In this document: positions 45,676 to 55,857 of the stretch, piece after piece | Position numbering within the stretch: the first letter of the stretch is position 1 | Layout of the letters: every line of letters begins with the position of its first letter | Source: Dastarcus helophoroides | Taxonomy: Eukaryota > Arthropoda > Insecta > Coleoptera > Bothrideridae | NCBI GenBank assembly: GCA_028583605.1 | Contig: CM053326.1 | Coordinates: 16,820,046 to 16,884,045 of the forward strand | Direction of reading: 5' to 3' | Length of the DNA stretch: 64,000 nucleotides | Notes under the pieces: model-generated | Database searches by the model: none | Told to the model about the DNA's origin: nothing | What the model saw: only the letters and a program-made list of their open reading frames with translations | Made by a program: the position numbers and the translations under genes

Positions 45676-46230
45676 CTTTAAAATAGTCTTGTTGTTATTT
45701 AGTTTTACATCGTTTAAATTTTAGGATAGTTTTAATTGTATTTCAGTGGTGAATCACAAACAGCGATTGACAAACAAATACTCAAAGCAATTGCTACTTG
45801 GAGCAATCTGTAACAGATTGCCAATCCTTAACAGAAGGTTAGGAAAATTTGGAATTGTGAAAAAAGCCAATAAAGCATAAAGAGAAATAAACTTTTTCTT
45901 GAGAAATTAGTCGATAGTTTTCAATAAATATAAAAAAAGTTTTTGTTATTTTTATTTTATTTATGTTTAGCATTAACTAGGAACTATTTCACATCAGAAT
46001 AAAATAAAAGAAGAATTCGTTTCTCTCTACCATTCAATTGAATCTATCTGCGACAAATTTTATCTTTCTATACACTGGTAAAGTCAACGAAGATCAGGAA
46101 AAAATTGATTTTTTAGGGTTATCTTTGACGTAAATTTTAGATTTTGACTGCAGCCCACTTTTCCACAATGAGTAAAATTGCGAATTATAAATGTTCTTCA
46201 AGGATATTTTGCTGATTATTAATTTAAAGC
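45676..46230. other. No feature recognised
   Basis: AT-rich interval. Confidence 0.4.
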
Positions 46231-46469
46231 ACTTATACAGTATGCAAGTAGAATGCAACCTAGGCTACAAATTCATGCAGCCCTCCAGGCGTGTATAGTG
46301 AATCCGAGGTAGCTGTACTACCAACAGTTGAAACACTGCCACCTAGCGAAGCCGGTTGCTCTCTAGGAAAAATTTCCCAGAAGACAAGGATTCTAATGCA
46401 CAGATCAATAGGTTTGAACAGATTTAACAAGATCGAAACCGGTCTGTGCATTAGGACTTATACAGTATG
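46231..46469. mobile_element. Truncated 377-bp hammerhead repeat flanked by a 14-bp duplication
   Basis: The insert 46245-46455 matches the 377-bp unit from GAATGCAACCTAGGCTACAA to AATAGGTTTGAACA. It then switches to the opposite orientation for AGATTTAACAAGATCGAAACCGGT and ends CTGTGCATTAG. The CUGACGA part of the ribozyme is lost. ACTTATACAGTATG stands on both sides (46231-46244 and 46456-46469). The right copy overlaps the terminus of a mariner-type element. Confidence 0.82.
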
Positions 46470-47030
46470 TCAATTTGAAAAGGTATCACCTCTAATATTT
46501 CAGTTGTTTTATAAAATATGGAATTAGGCAAAAACACGTCAATTTTATTTTCAAGGAAATCTTTTCATCAGACTTTCGATTAAATTAAATCAACGCTTGA
46601 GCTGGAGCAAAGTCAACTCCTAAAATATTAAATAGGAAGGGGAGTTCAGCACAATACCTCGTTTGAAAGATCGTTCAATTGTCTCTTTAAATATATTACA
46701 TACTTTACCTTTCTTTTCAGTACTTTTGGAAAAATCAAGGAAAAGCCCTAAACAAGCCATAGGTGCAAAAAGCATTAATTATATCGATGTTATGAATCGA
46801 ATAAAGATAAATAGCACTTTGAATTTTCCTTTTGCTTTTTGCTACGAAAGAATATTTAAATGCTTGGTAGAAATAAAGAAGGAAATGATATGGTGTCGGT
46901 ACCAAATATTCAGAGATAAAAAGAACGTAAGGCAGTCTTCAGTTTTTTGGTAAATGATTTATTATTTATCTTCACTGTAAATTCAGTCTTGGGTGTTTAA
47001 GACTATGAGTTTTTTAAATTGTTTGCAAAA

Positions 47031-47203
47031 ATGGTGTACACACTTCAACAAAGAACAGAGATTATTTAAATTTATAGAGAATCTGCAAGATGTGCTAGAA
47101 GAACGGCAGCAATTTTCAATAAAAGAAATCCCCACAATAATTTAAATCACAAGTACATCTTGAAATTAGATGCCAAATTTGCTGAAAGCGGTTCCATTTC
47201 CAA
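47031..47203 (+). pseudogene. Mariner-type transposase, N-terminal piece
   Basis: Begins at ATG 47031: MVYTLQQRTEII, a stop, IYRESARCARRTAAIFN, KRNPHNNLNHKYILKL and AKFAESGSISN. This is the first helix-turn-helix of a Tc1/mariner-superfamily transposase. The frame is cut at 47203 by the 3.6 kb insert and resumes at 50808. Confidence 0.78.
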
Positions 47204-47937
47204 CAAAAAAAAATTATATAGGATTTCCGCAAATTTTATCGACAAGGCTTGACAGGTAGATTCTGGGAGATAAATAATTAAGGCTTACGTAAAATAAAGT
47301 TTCATAAAAATTGTCACTTTCCGAATTACAGGTTTCAACTTCATAACATCATGATACAATGCATTCAAGATATGATGCACTGCTGAGACCATTTGACTTT
47401 ATCCTGTAACGTCAAGTGGCAACTAGATCCACAATTATTTGTAATAAAGCAAAACTTAATTGTGGCTTAAAACTAAAATAGAAAAAAGTATATGGGCTAT
47501 GCCATTTGATTTTTCAGAAAAATTGTATTTCGCGTTTGCCAATCAGGAGCGTGTATAATGACAAAGGCTATTTATAATTGAGTTTACACTATTCTTTAAG
47601 ATAACGATATACCAAAACCATCTGCCCTAAAAACTAATATTCATTCAGACCTCCAGGTGAGTTTCCAAATACATTTTCATGATTTTTTCCAGATATCTCA
47701 AAAAATATTATTCGCGCACACATGTTTAATATCATCTCAATCAGTAGTTTTCAGCAGATTTAAAAATTTGCTTGAACAGGCAACTTTGACACACCACCGT
47801 GTATAATTAAATATTTATCAATAAAAATAATTTTAGAATGTGGGACATGTCCAAAAACATACTTTTGTTCCAAAAAGATTTTTGTTATCAAAATAATTCT
47901 AGGAGCCACACGGCTTTACCGACTAACTAACCTAGTA

Positions 47938-48440
47938 TACAGTGTGTTCAAAATGAACTCGGCAATATTGCTAACTTTCTTATTATTTAAGAACAACTTC
48001 AGTTAAATTAGCAAAGTTGTGGATGTTTTAACGCTGATACAGCAAAGACAATTGAACATCGCGTTTTTAAATTTTATCGAAAATTTATGGAGCTGAAACA
48101 GCATTTTGTAAAAAGAATTACCAAGTAAAATAATAATAGACAGTTAATGACAATATTAAAAAATAATATATTTACCCTATTTTTCTTTAAAATAGATCAG
48201 AGATTAGACTTTCTAAATTTCATAATTTTTTCTCTGGTTATTTGCACATATTTTTTAATCGGGAAGGAAACGTTCTTTTAAAATATTAAAAAATATACAT
48301 GGTTATTCATTAAAAAGAAAATTTGTTAACATTTATTTTGTCTAAATCCCATTTATGAACCTTTTTTATTTTGGATTCTATTTCTTTTAGTGATCAAGAT
48401 ATGAAGAGTTAAAATCAAATAATCCATACTCAATCACCCT
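47938..48440. mobile_element. Possible small TIR element
   Basis: Starts TACAGTGTGTTCAAAATGAA and ends CAATCACCCTGCATGTA. The terminal match is short, and the interior shares only AACATCGCG with the element at 56.6 kb. A weak call. Confidence 0.3.
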
Positions 48441-49101
48441 GCATGTACAAGGGTTTGAATTGTTTTTAAAAGAATAAGAATTTTTTAAATTACTTCTAAT
48501 CGCATTAAACTTGCTCTATGAATTTTGTTAAATAAAATAATGGTCTAAAAATTAAAATATTATAAATATTTTAGATATACAACACGTTCTAAATCTTAAC
48601 CAGTGGCGGCAGTACGTTTATTATGAATCCGCACTTTATTTACAATAAAAAATATTTCTTGCATTTTTTTGATACGAACAAATGTTTAAGCGTAGATCTG
48701 CATTTTATTTAGCTGTATATCTATACAAACATACGTAAAAATGTATTTTAAATTGATAAAATATCAAACATTTATTATAGTAACACTTAATTCAACTAAA
48801 TCTCAAAAACCGTTGAACTTTCAAAATTAGTATTCTTGCGTACTTTATTCTATTCAGCATATTTCATAAAGCAGACTGATGTTTCGAAGCTGTCTAAAAA
48901 TTTTATGATTTTCTTTTATAAAACACATTACTTTGTGTCTTCCCAAGCAAAGCGTTAAACGGTACTGTTTATAGGAACTGTTTGTCTTAAAATAATGTCG
49001 ACAATCGCCCTGTGAAGTTTTTCAAACTACTTTTGAATCATTCTGTTTCTGCAGGGCAAATATTTGCCAAATAAAAAATTTAAAATGCGGTGTGCGGTTT
49101 T

Positions 49102-49186
49102 CATTAGAAATATATAAAGAATTTAATAACCTTTTTGTAATATTTACTGTCATAATGGATATTAAATTCTTTATATATTTCTAATG
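49102..49186. repeat. Perfect 27-bp inverted repeat with a 31-bp loop
   Basis: Arm 49102-49128 starts CATTAGAAATATATAAAG; its exact complement occupies 49160-49186. It is AT-only except near the ends. It could be a cruciform or a tiny MITE. Confidence 0.85.
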
Positions 49187-49879
49187 AATAACTCGAAGAT
49201 ATGTCAGTTTTGGATTAATTAAAGCAACGAAAACATTTGCTGCTTACAAAAATCAGTTCATCAACTTAAAATATGAATTTTTAGGATATAATCTCAAAAA
49301 TTATCTCTCAATAAAACCTAATACTGGACTAAATGTAGCCGTTCAAAAAAATCTAGTTGCAAGCACACTCAATCCAAATGAAAACAAAGAGTTGGAAGAA
49401 GAAATAGGGAAAATGTGATAACCAAATTTGAAAGGAACTTACCTCAATAGAGTAAGTTTTATTGCATAATTTAGTATGATATAATTTTTGCCATTGAATC
49501 GTAAACGGTGGCTAATAAGGCTAATAGCATGAAATGAAAAAATGTATCTAACATTTATGATACCCCTTAAATTAAAACTGCTAAAGATGTTAGGAATTCT
49601 TTTCTTTTTCTTTTGAAATTAAATTGCATGATTTATAGATATCAGAATTTATTTTATAAAGTAATCCTATGTATTACATTCATTTTAACACCATTGCTTA
49701 AATATTTTAAACATTGTTTTAAATTATAATTATTTGTCTTTATTTCATGCAGTGTGTTCCTCTAGTACGCGGAGGTCTGAAATATCCGTTAACAACTAAA
49801 TGATTTTTATTTTTATTGTGATATACATTAAGTAAACAAGCTTTATGGTGGAGGTATTTTCATTTAAAAAAATGCTAAT

Positions 49880-50291
49880 GCTTTGTCCAATTTATAGACC
49901 ACCACGGTCCATTTGATGGCCATATGATGTTTTTTTATGAAATCGACTTTGCGTCTTATAATGTTACACGAATGTCGGTTTGTCACTTTTAATTTTTAAT
50001 TTTAAACAAATTTTTGAAAACATTGCACCGTTGTATTTGTAATGCAAAGGGCTTTAAAATGATGCATTACACTTGTAATAATAAAAATAAAACTTCTCTA
50101 CTTAGAGAAGTTTTATTTAAAATTTTAAAATGGAGGTTGATAGATCTCAGGGGTATAAACATATCAATTTGGCTTGACAGTCAAAGGGGTTTCCCCAAGA
50201 ACATAAATGGACGCTTCTCAGCGAATTCGAAAATATTTCTCGGTTTTCAAATTATAAGGGGGTTAAATTTTCGTTGGGAGGCCCTCTATCT
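49880..50291 (+). mobile_element. Family C repeat, single arm
   Basis: Matches the right arm of the element at 62.4-63.4 kb: TGTAATGCAAAGGGCTTT, CAATTTGGCTTGACAGTC, TTTCCCCAAGAACATAAATG, CTCAGCGAATTCGAAAATAT and AAATTTTCGTTGGGAGGCCC. The other arm is absent. Non-coding. Confidence 0.7.
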
Positions 50292-50525
50292 AAATTCTTC
50301 ATATTTGTACTAGATAGATAAGTAATTGTAATTACTAATTACTTTCCAGCGTTTTTCTTCAGTTCAGAATTATTTTGTATACCAATTTTCAGTGGAGTAA
50401 TAAGGTCTGCGGCGTTTACAAGTTCCATATTTTTATGGCAACAGTTAATACAACACAATATAAAACCTTTAGTTATAAAATAGTTATTCTCTAAATTCCC
50501 TTTAAAAGAGTATATCGGACATAAC

Positions 50526-50798
50526 ATGGGATGGGGATGGGAACCATATGATGTAACGTGCTCGACACCAGGCGAATTTGTGAATTCGAGACCGTCTAAT
50601 ATCTTAAATTCTGAACACTTTTCAGCCTCTACTAGTCTTCACGCAAGCGCCGCGACGATCTATCTTTACCGAGAGCGTTGCGGTCTAGCTAATCTAGCTC
50701 ACTCGACTCGATCGCTCTATCTCTCTCGCGACATTTTGTCTTTTGTCCTTTTGCCCTTAAACGAAAAGCTGAAACTTCGATCCGTATAAGACCATAAA
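50526..50798. other. GC-richer block at the right end of the 3.6 kb insert
   Basis: Base composition rises sharply (CAAGCGCCGCGACGATC, GAGAGCGTTGCGG, CTCTCTCGCGAC). An 87-codon frame covers it (50526-50789) but has no known motif. It may be a fragment of a promoter, UTR or exon carried with the insert. Confidence 0.35.
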
Positions 50799-50807
50799 CA
50801 TTTCCAA

Positions 50808-50920
50808 TGTTAATAAAAGAAGAAATAGACATTTTTTAAATGAAGCAGCTCAAATGGAAGTTTTAGGCACCTTCACTGCGGACCCAACCACCTCACTTCG
50901 TACTGTAGCTTGCGAAGTAT
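50808..50920 (+). pseudogene. Mariner-type transposase, second piece (HTH)
   Basis: Reads VNKRRNRHFLNEAAQMEVLG then TFTADPTTSLRTVACEV, the linker and second helix-turn-helix region of the same transposase. It stops at the left end of the 50921 MITE. Confidence 0.75.
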
Positions 50921-51441
50921 AAGGCCGTTTTTAGAGTCACGCGGGTAGCACCCGTCACCCGCGCGCGGGTAGGCAGAATACATTTGTTTGCAGCAAGTTA
51001 TTTAGAGTGGAACGGGTGACCGCGTGCGGGTGCGTCACCAGTCGCGGGTGTCTTTTGCACCCGCGCCTACTCTCACGCCTCGCGGGCACCCGCTCCCGTG
51101 AGAGCCATTGGGACATATTATGTCTTTCAGTGTGACACGGGCCATTTGTTCATTTTTTCCTATGGTGTACAATCATGAATATTGAATATATCGAAACTGA
51201 AAGCTTCTTCAAATTTTTAAAGACCCCAACACACAGACATTGAGGCTATCAATGGATAAACTCTAAATTAATTAAGGCAATAATGATTATTTTCATTTAT
51301 ACTTATAATATCTGCATAAAACCCGTCCGTTACCCGCGTGACTCTAAAAGGCAAAACAGAGAAAACTTTAGCGGGTACTCAGATTTGAAAAAAATCGCGC
51401 GGGTGACGGGTGCCACCCGCGTGACTCTAAAAACGGCCTTA
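50921..51441. mobile_element. MITE with CG-rich terminal inverted repeats
   Basis: The ends AGGCCGTTTTTAGAGTCACG and CGTGACTCTAAAAACGGCCT are exact inverted repeats, flanked by TA on both sides. Inside, the CGGGTG/CACCCG words recur many times (for example 50940-51110). It splits the transposase frame between ACEV and the block at 51444, so it inserted after the mariner-type element. About 520 bp, non-coding. Confidence 0.85.
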
Positions 51442-52180
51442 ATGTCACACAAAGCAAATTCTTCAACAAGTTTTTGATGACGATTTTGACAGAAGGATTC
51501 AATTTTGCTAAACAATAACAGATTTCATAAATAACAACCAACATATTTTGAACAACATTTGCGTCATTAATTAGTGTACGTTTTTTTCTTAATGGGCATG
51601 TTAACAAACAGAATTTCCGATACTGGAGGAATGAAAATCCGAAAATTTTTAGGGAAGGTAATTCACAGTATCCAGAAGAAATCAAGTATTAATTATGGGC
51701 TGGTATGTTTGGAAATGCAGTTGTTGGACCTATTAAGGGAAACTTACCTGGTGAAGGCATCTTAAATCTTCTTGATGATATAATAGACCCCTTAATAACA
51801 GATAATTTAGAAACTGAAGTTGATGAAGCTGGTAATGTTGTTTTGCAAGAACATTTTCTTCGCTTCCAACAAGATGGAGTTCCACCACATTAGTTTCTTC
51901 CGGTTAGGCAATGGTTAGAACCGATTTCTTGGCAGATGGATTGGTACAAGAGGAGCAAACGAACGCCCACCACGATCACCCGATTTAGCGCCTCTAGATT
52001 TTGTCTGTGGGGATACCTTAAATCAACTATTTATTAAACACAACCTCGAGATTTTGAAAAAATGAAGGGAAGAATTACAGCTGTGCATAAAGAAATTGAA
52101 GTACAGTTTTTCGGAATGTTAGAAAGGCATTCAAGTGTAGACTATATCACTGTTTAAAAACTGGACAACATTTTAAGAAT
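51442..52180 (+). pseudogene. Mariner-type transposase, catalytic piece (DD41D-like)
   Basis: Continues the frame with FDRRIQFC, INNNQHILNNI, an altered first catalytic box (IN-stop-CTF where DECTF is expected), FLNGHVNKQNFRYW and NPKIFREG. Then WAGMFGNAVVGPI, LRFQQDGVPPH (second Asp), FLPVRQWL and RWIGTRGANERPPRSPDLAP then LDF (third acidic position). Counting across one stop and one frameshift gives about 41 residues between the second and third acidic residues, the DD41D spacing of rosa-type mariners. At least three stops and two shifts; inactive. Confidence 0.83.
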
Positions 52181-52523
52181 TTAATTAGTAAACTACGTTT
52201 TACCAAACAATTACATTTATTACCTAGCTTGTTTAGGAATTTTTCTTGATTTTTCGAAAACTATTGAACATAAAGGTCAAATAATTGGTATTTTTACAAA
52301 GGCAATTAAAAGACCTTTCAAATGAAGTTATTACTCAAGCCTTTTTTCCATTTAAGATTTTACGTGTGGACTACGCCCCAACTCAAGGGTTGATGTAATT
52401 TAATTAAAAATCAGCTGAAGAGATGTCCCACTTGAAAATAAAATTTAGATGTTTTTGCCTCATTCCATATTTTATAAAACAATTGAAATATTAAAGGTGG
52501 TACGTTTTCAAACTGACAGTGTA

Positions 52524-53334
52524 TGTATTACCTCATTGCTTATTCACAAAATATCAAATAGTATTAAGTTTTATTTTACATATAAACCATATATTACGTA
52601 ATAGGTATCAACAACTACTAAATAGATTTTAAAAGGTAATTTAAATAAATATTTATTTATGTCTAGAGCTATTATGTATAAACAGAGGTGACAAGGATTA
52701 ATTTTCCAACACATATTTACAAGCAACACCAAACTTTTACAATAATACATTGATTAAGAGAGGATCATTTATCAATCCACAGAATTACATTTGAAAATCT
52801 TATTGTTATCCTAAATACCTTGGGTATGTTTAGATATTGTATGTTACCTTGTATGTAAATTACAAATACTTTTACGTCCATAAATATATGCTAATATGTT
52901 ACTAATAGAACATATCAATCTAGAGACTTCAGAAATATTATCCCAGTAGAATCCATTGAACAGACTTCACATTAAAGTTCACTGTCTTAAACACAATTAC
53001 AAACTTTCTACAAAACTGTTATTGAAAAACAAGTGCATTAAAAGAGGACCAAGAGTTCTTAGTTGGTAGGACTTTTAATAATTTTTCAGTGAATGCCTGT
53101 TTCCTACTAATTATTATTAATTATTTTTTATTAATTTTTGTAATCTATAAAAAAACTACATATATTGCCAGTAATTCAATTTAAAGCAAATTCAGCAACA
53201 AAAAACCTTAACCCCCTAGATATGTCACTTTAGAAGATCTACTTGGAGCATAGTAACTTTTGCTCCATGTACACTATGAAAGCTGCTATTCTCTTACAAA
53301 ATAAAAAAGTTAATATTTTTTATAACTATAAGAC
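52524..53334. other. No gene recognised
   Basis: AT-rich, no family motif. Confidence 0.45.
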
Positions 53335-53817
53335 TTTATTAACGATAAAAACACACCAGAAATTAAAAAATCCACAATGCTTCGATTAATATTTGCTAAC
53401 ACCGGACCACGTTTCGCATTACTGCATCGTCGGCTGTCATACCAGCAATTTGTTTAGCCGTTGTTATGCTAACAAGCTCCATGGATCACAGACTCCTACC
53501 AATATTACGTCTACTGCAAATTGTCGCTCAAAGCTTCAATTAGAGGTGTGTTCAGAAGATCAAGCTGCGCTCGTTTATAAGTTTAAATTGACTACATTGT
53601 AAATATTTGTGAATTTCTATGGCTTCCAAGAAATTAACTTTTTTAGTGTTATTACAAATATTTAATATTTCTACCGTGTTCGCGCATATAAGTTTAAGTT
53701 GTGTTTCTAATACATGCTTTGTAAAATTTTATCTTTCTGTATGTTGATTTCTGAAGGCTGCAAGATGTTCGCTGCACCTAATGTGAAAATTACGTAATGT
53801 TTGACCTATGTAGACAG
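53335..53817 (-). mobile_element. Penelope-like element, inverted 3' fragment
   Basis: Minus-strand copy that starts abruptly inside the GIY-YIG domain (AVYIGQTLRNFHIRCSEHLA at about 53815-53756) and runs left through KHVLETQLKLICANTVE, NFLEAIEIHKYLQ and the 3' region to TCGAAGCATTGTGGATTTTT. It joins a plus-strand copy at 53817/53818, so the two copies diverge from that point. Confidence 0.82.
53395..53446 (-). ncRNA. Hammerhead-like motif of the inverted Penelope fragment (decayed)
   Basis: Core CCGACGA, extra U, GCA-GUAA-UGC, GAAA, ACGUGGU and GUC. Stem I is broken (ACAG against CGGU). Confidence 0.45.
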
Positions 53818-53837
53818 CCAGAAAATTGGCAGCTATG

Positions 53838-54156
53838 CTGTGTAAAACTGGCAGCATATAAATCGATGATAAATAGAGCTTATATGATAGCAATAAATGA
53901 AGAAAATTTTAATCGAGAAATTAAAATAATTAAACAAATAGCTTATAGCGATGGAAATTTTGAAACCACAATTCATAGATTAATATCTAAAAAAGAACAC
54001 AAATTAGCTATTAATTCTATTTTTCCTAAACAACCAAACACAAAAACAGACTATTTTGTTAATACATATTTTGGAAATATCTCGAAAAAGAGAAGTAACA
54101 TAATTTTTCATATACATCTCAAGCGACACCTAGCTTTGAATCATATAATTCTTTAA
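53838..54156 (+). pseudogene. Penelope reverse transcriptase C-terminal region and linker
   Basis: Reads CVKLAAYKSMINRAYMIAIN, NREIKIIKQIAYSDGNFETT, IHRLISKKEHKLAIN, then YFVNTYFGNISKK. The AYKSMINRAY ... IIKQIAYSDG pattern is the stretch after the RT palm in Penelope proteins. The catalytic palm is missing. The frame ends at a stop at 54156, just before the nuclease in another frame. Confidence 0.72.
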
Positions 54157-54159
54157 ATA

Positions 54160-54475
54160 ACATGATTTTTAACGCAAAAGAAAAAACTCCACGACTTGAT
54201 AAATCTGGTATTCATAAATTGAATTCCTCTGAATGTAATGCTGTATACAGAGGACAAACATCACGAAATTTTTATATTAGGTACAGCGAACATCTTGCTG
54301 CCTTCAGAAATTAACACCCAGAAAGATCAAATTTTGCAAAGCATCTATTAAAAACACAACATAAACTTACATGCGCGAACATAGTAAAAGTATTACATAT
54401 TTGTAATAACACTAAAAAACTTAATTTCTTGGAAGCCATAGAAATTTACAGATATTTACAATCTAGTCAATTAAC
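54160..54475 (+). pseudogene. Penelope GIY-YIG endonuclease, second copy
   Basis: Reads MIFNAKEKTPRLDKSGIHKL, NSSECNAVYRGQTSRNFYIR, YSEHLAAFRN, a stop, then HPERSNFAKHLLKTQHKLTC and LEAIEIYRYLQSSQ. GIY has become GIH and YIG has become YRG, so the two signature motifs are both damaged. Same position relative to the RT tail and ribozyme as fragment 2. Confidence 0.85.
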
Positions 54476-54609
54476 ACTTATGAACGAGCAGCTTGATCTT
54501 CTGAACACACCTCTAATTGAAGCTTTGGACAAGAATTTAAATTAGACAGAATATTTGTAGGAGTCTGTGATCCATGAAGCTTGTTAGCATAACAACGGCT
54601 AAAAAAATT

Positions 54610-54661
54610 GCTGGTATGACCGCCGATGATGCAGTAAGGCGAAACCCGGCCCAATGTTAGC
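54610..54661 (+). ncRNA. Hammerhead-like motif of the 54 kb Penelope copy (decayed)
   Basis: CCGAUGA, extra U, GCA-GUAA-GGC, GAAA, ACCCGGC, C. The U of the cleavage triplet is lost and stem I is weakened. Confidence 0.45.
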
Positions 54662-54945
54662 AAATATTAATCGAAACATTGTGGAATTTTTAATTTCTGT
54701 GGCGTTTTTATCGTTAGTAAAGTTTAGTGGTTATGATATTAAAGAATTCCACGAAGTAAAGGTTGGAAATGTGAATTTTTTTTATTTTAATTTTTAAAAC
54801 CTTCAGACATGTATTACTTCCTTTCCAATCAGCTTTCTCATTTATATTAGCAAAATAAAATGTAGATATCTAAACCAAAACAATTCATAAATGAAATCTA
54901 ATAATAATAATTTGTGCTGATAAATAACATGTTATTTTGCTATGC

Positions 54946-55348
54946 AGGTTGAACCAAATTTGATTTCGACTACAGAGATCTCGGAAACAGTTAGATACAA
55001 GAAAGCTTAAATGGGCAAAATAGTGCAGAATTTAAGGCGTAAGGATATTCCTCTGAGAACACAATTAAAATCCAATTCGTCCTGATTTTATTTAGAAAAA
55101 ACCGAAAATGATTATTTTAACAGTTTATTTCAAAACAAATTAACGTACACCAATAAAAAAGGCCTTCAAAATCAGCTAACTATGTTTTTTGATTTTTTAA
55201 AAGGACGTCAAATAAAAAAGTTACTGCTGATTATTAAACATGGGGATTTTCAGTTTTTTCTAAATAAAATCAAGACAAATTGAAATTTGATTGTTTTCTA
55301 AGCTGAATATTGTTAGGTTTTATATTCTGCACTACTTTGCTTACTTAA
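54946..55348. mobile_element. Foldback family A, opposed short arms
   Basis: A minus-orientation arm (54946-55118, beginning CAGGTTGAACCAAATTTGAT) meets a plus-orientation arm (55130-55345, with ACGTACACCAAT, TTTTTTCTAAATAAAATCAAG-type and GCACTACTTTGC). Non-coding. Confidence 0.7.
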
Positions 55349-55425
55349 GCGCCGCGAACCGAACCACGTCGCGAACCACCTCGCGAGCCTCGAACCGAAC
55401 CACGTCTTGCAACCTCAACGCGTTG
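55349..55425. repeat. GC-rich GCGAACC repeat, left of the Harbinger fragment
   Basis: Contains GCGCCGCGAACCGAACCACG and further CGCGAACC/CGAACCGAACCACGTC units. A near copy in the same orientation lies at 56338-56366, so the two bracket the Harbinger fragment. Confidence 0.55.
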
Positions 55426-55579
55426 CATTTTTGTTGGCTTTGTATTTAGTTTGTGACAGCACGTCGAGTGTGGCTGCAGCAGTGTATATGTACATTCATT
55501 ATTCATATGAAATATCAAAAAGGAGAAAATGAAGGGTGAGGCGATGGTAGCACACTCAATTATATAAAAGTAATGCAAT

Positions 55580-55857
55580 CAGTTAGCGGACAATATAAAA
55601 ATTCCAATAGAATGTCGCCTACAGATTTTGAATATTTGCTTAATTTAATTGGTTCTAAAGTGCAAAAATAAAATACACAAATACACACTTCGGTAGAAGA
55701 CAGATTAGGACTGACTAACTCTGTAGGTTTTTGGCAACTAGACATTCCTATACCAGGTTGCAGTATTTATTCAAAATTGCCAACCAGTCGATTAGTGACA
55801 TTATTCCGGAAGTCTGCCAAGCTTTAATGTGAGAACTAACAGAAAATATGCAGGTAA
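55580..55857 (+). pseudogene. PIF/Harbinger transposase, N-terminal fragment
   Basis: Reads NRMSPTDFEYLLNLIGSKVQ, stop, NTQIHTSVEDRLGLT. After a one-base shift it continues LCRFLATRHSYTRLQYLFKI, ANQSISDIIPEVCQALM, stop, ELTENMQ. This is the N-terminal part of HARBI1-type nucleases before the DDE core. It ends at CAG-GTAAGA, which could be a 5' splice site. The catalytic domain is absent downstream. Two stops and one frameshift. Confidence 0.82.

Larger units (their letters stand above)
47204..50798. mobile_element. 3.6 kb insert bounded by a 9-bp direct repeat
   Basis: CATTTCCAA ends the left part of the transposase (47195-47203) and recurs at 50799-50807, where the transposase reading resumes. 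The insert has no obvious terminal inverted repeats and no coding region that I recognise. It contains a possible small TIR element (47938-48440), a perfect hairpin (49102-49186), a family C copy (49880-50291) and a GC-rich end (50526-50798). A 9-bp duplication is typical of MULE-type elements, but the class is open. Confidence 0.6.
46461..52523 (+). mobile_element. Mariner-type element, broken into pieces by later insertions
   Basis: Terminal inverted repeats of about 90 bp: TACAGTATGTCAATTTGAAA at the left and, inverted, TACACTGTCAGTTTGAAAAC at the right. They continue through matching blocks such as TTTTATAAAATATGGAAT and AGGCAAAAAC. Between them lie three parts of one transposase, separated by a 3.6 kb insert (47204-50798) and a 0.5 kb MITE (50921-51441). 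Removing these leaves an element of about 1.95 kb. Confidence 0.85.
53818..54775 (+). mobile_element. Penelope-like element, 3' half
   Basis: Plus-strand copy holding the end of the reverse transcriptase region, the GIY-YIG nuclease and the 3' end with a hammerhead-like motif. It ends near GAATTCCACGAAGTAAAGGT, as does fragment 2. 5' truncated at the junction with the inverted fragment. Confidence 0.83.

Noticed and set aside
46663..46953. 96-codon frame in the left part of the mariner-type element
   Set aside because: It precedes the transposase start and does not match transposase sequence; most likely untranslated leader.
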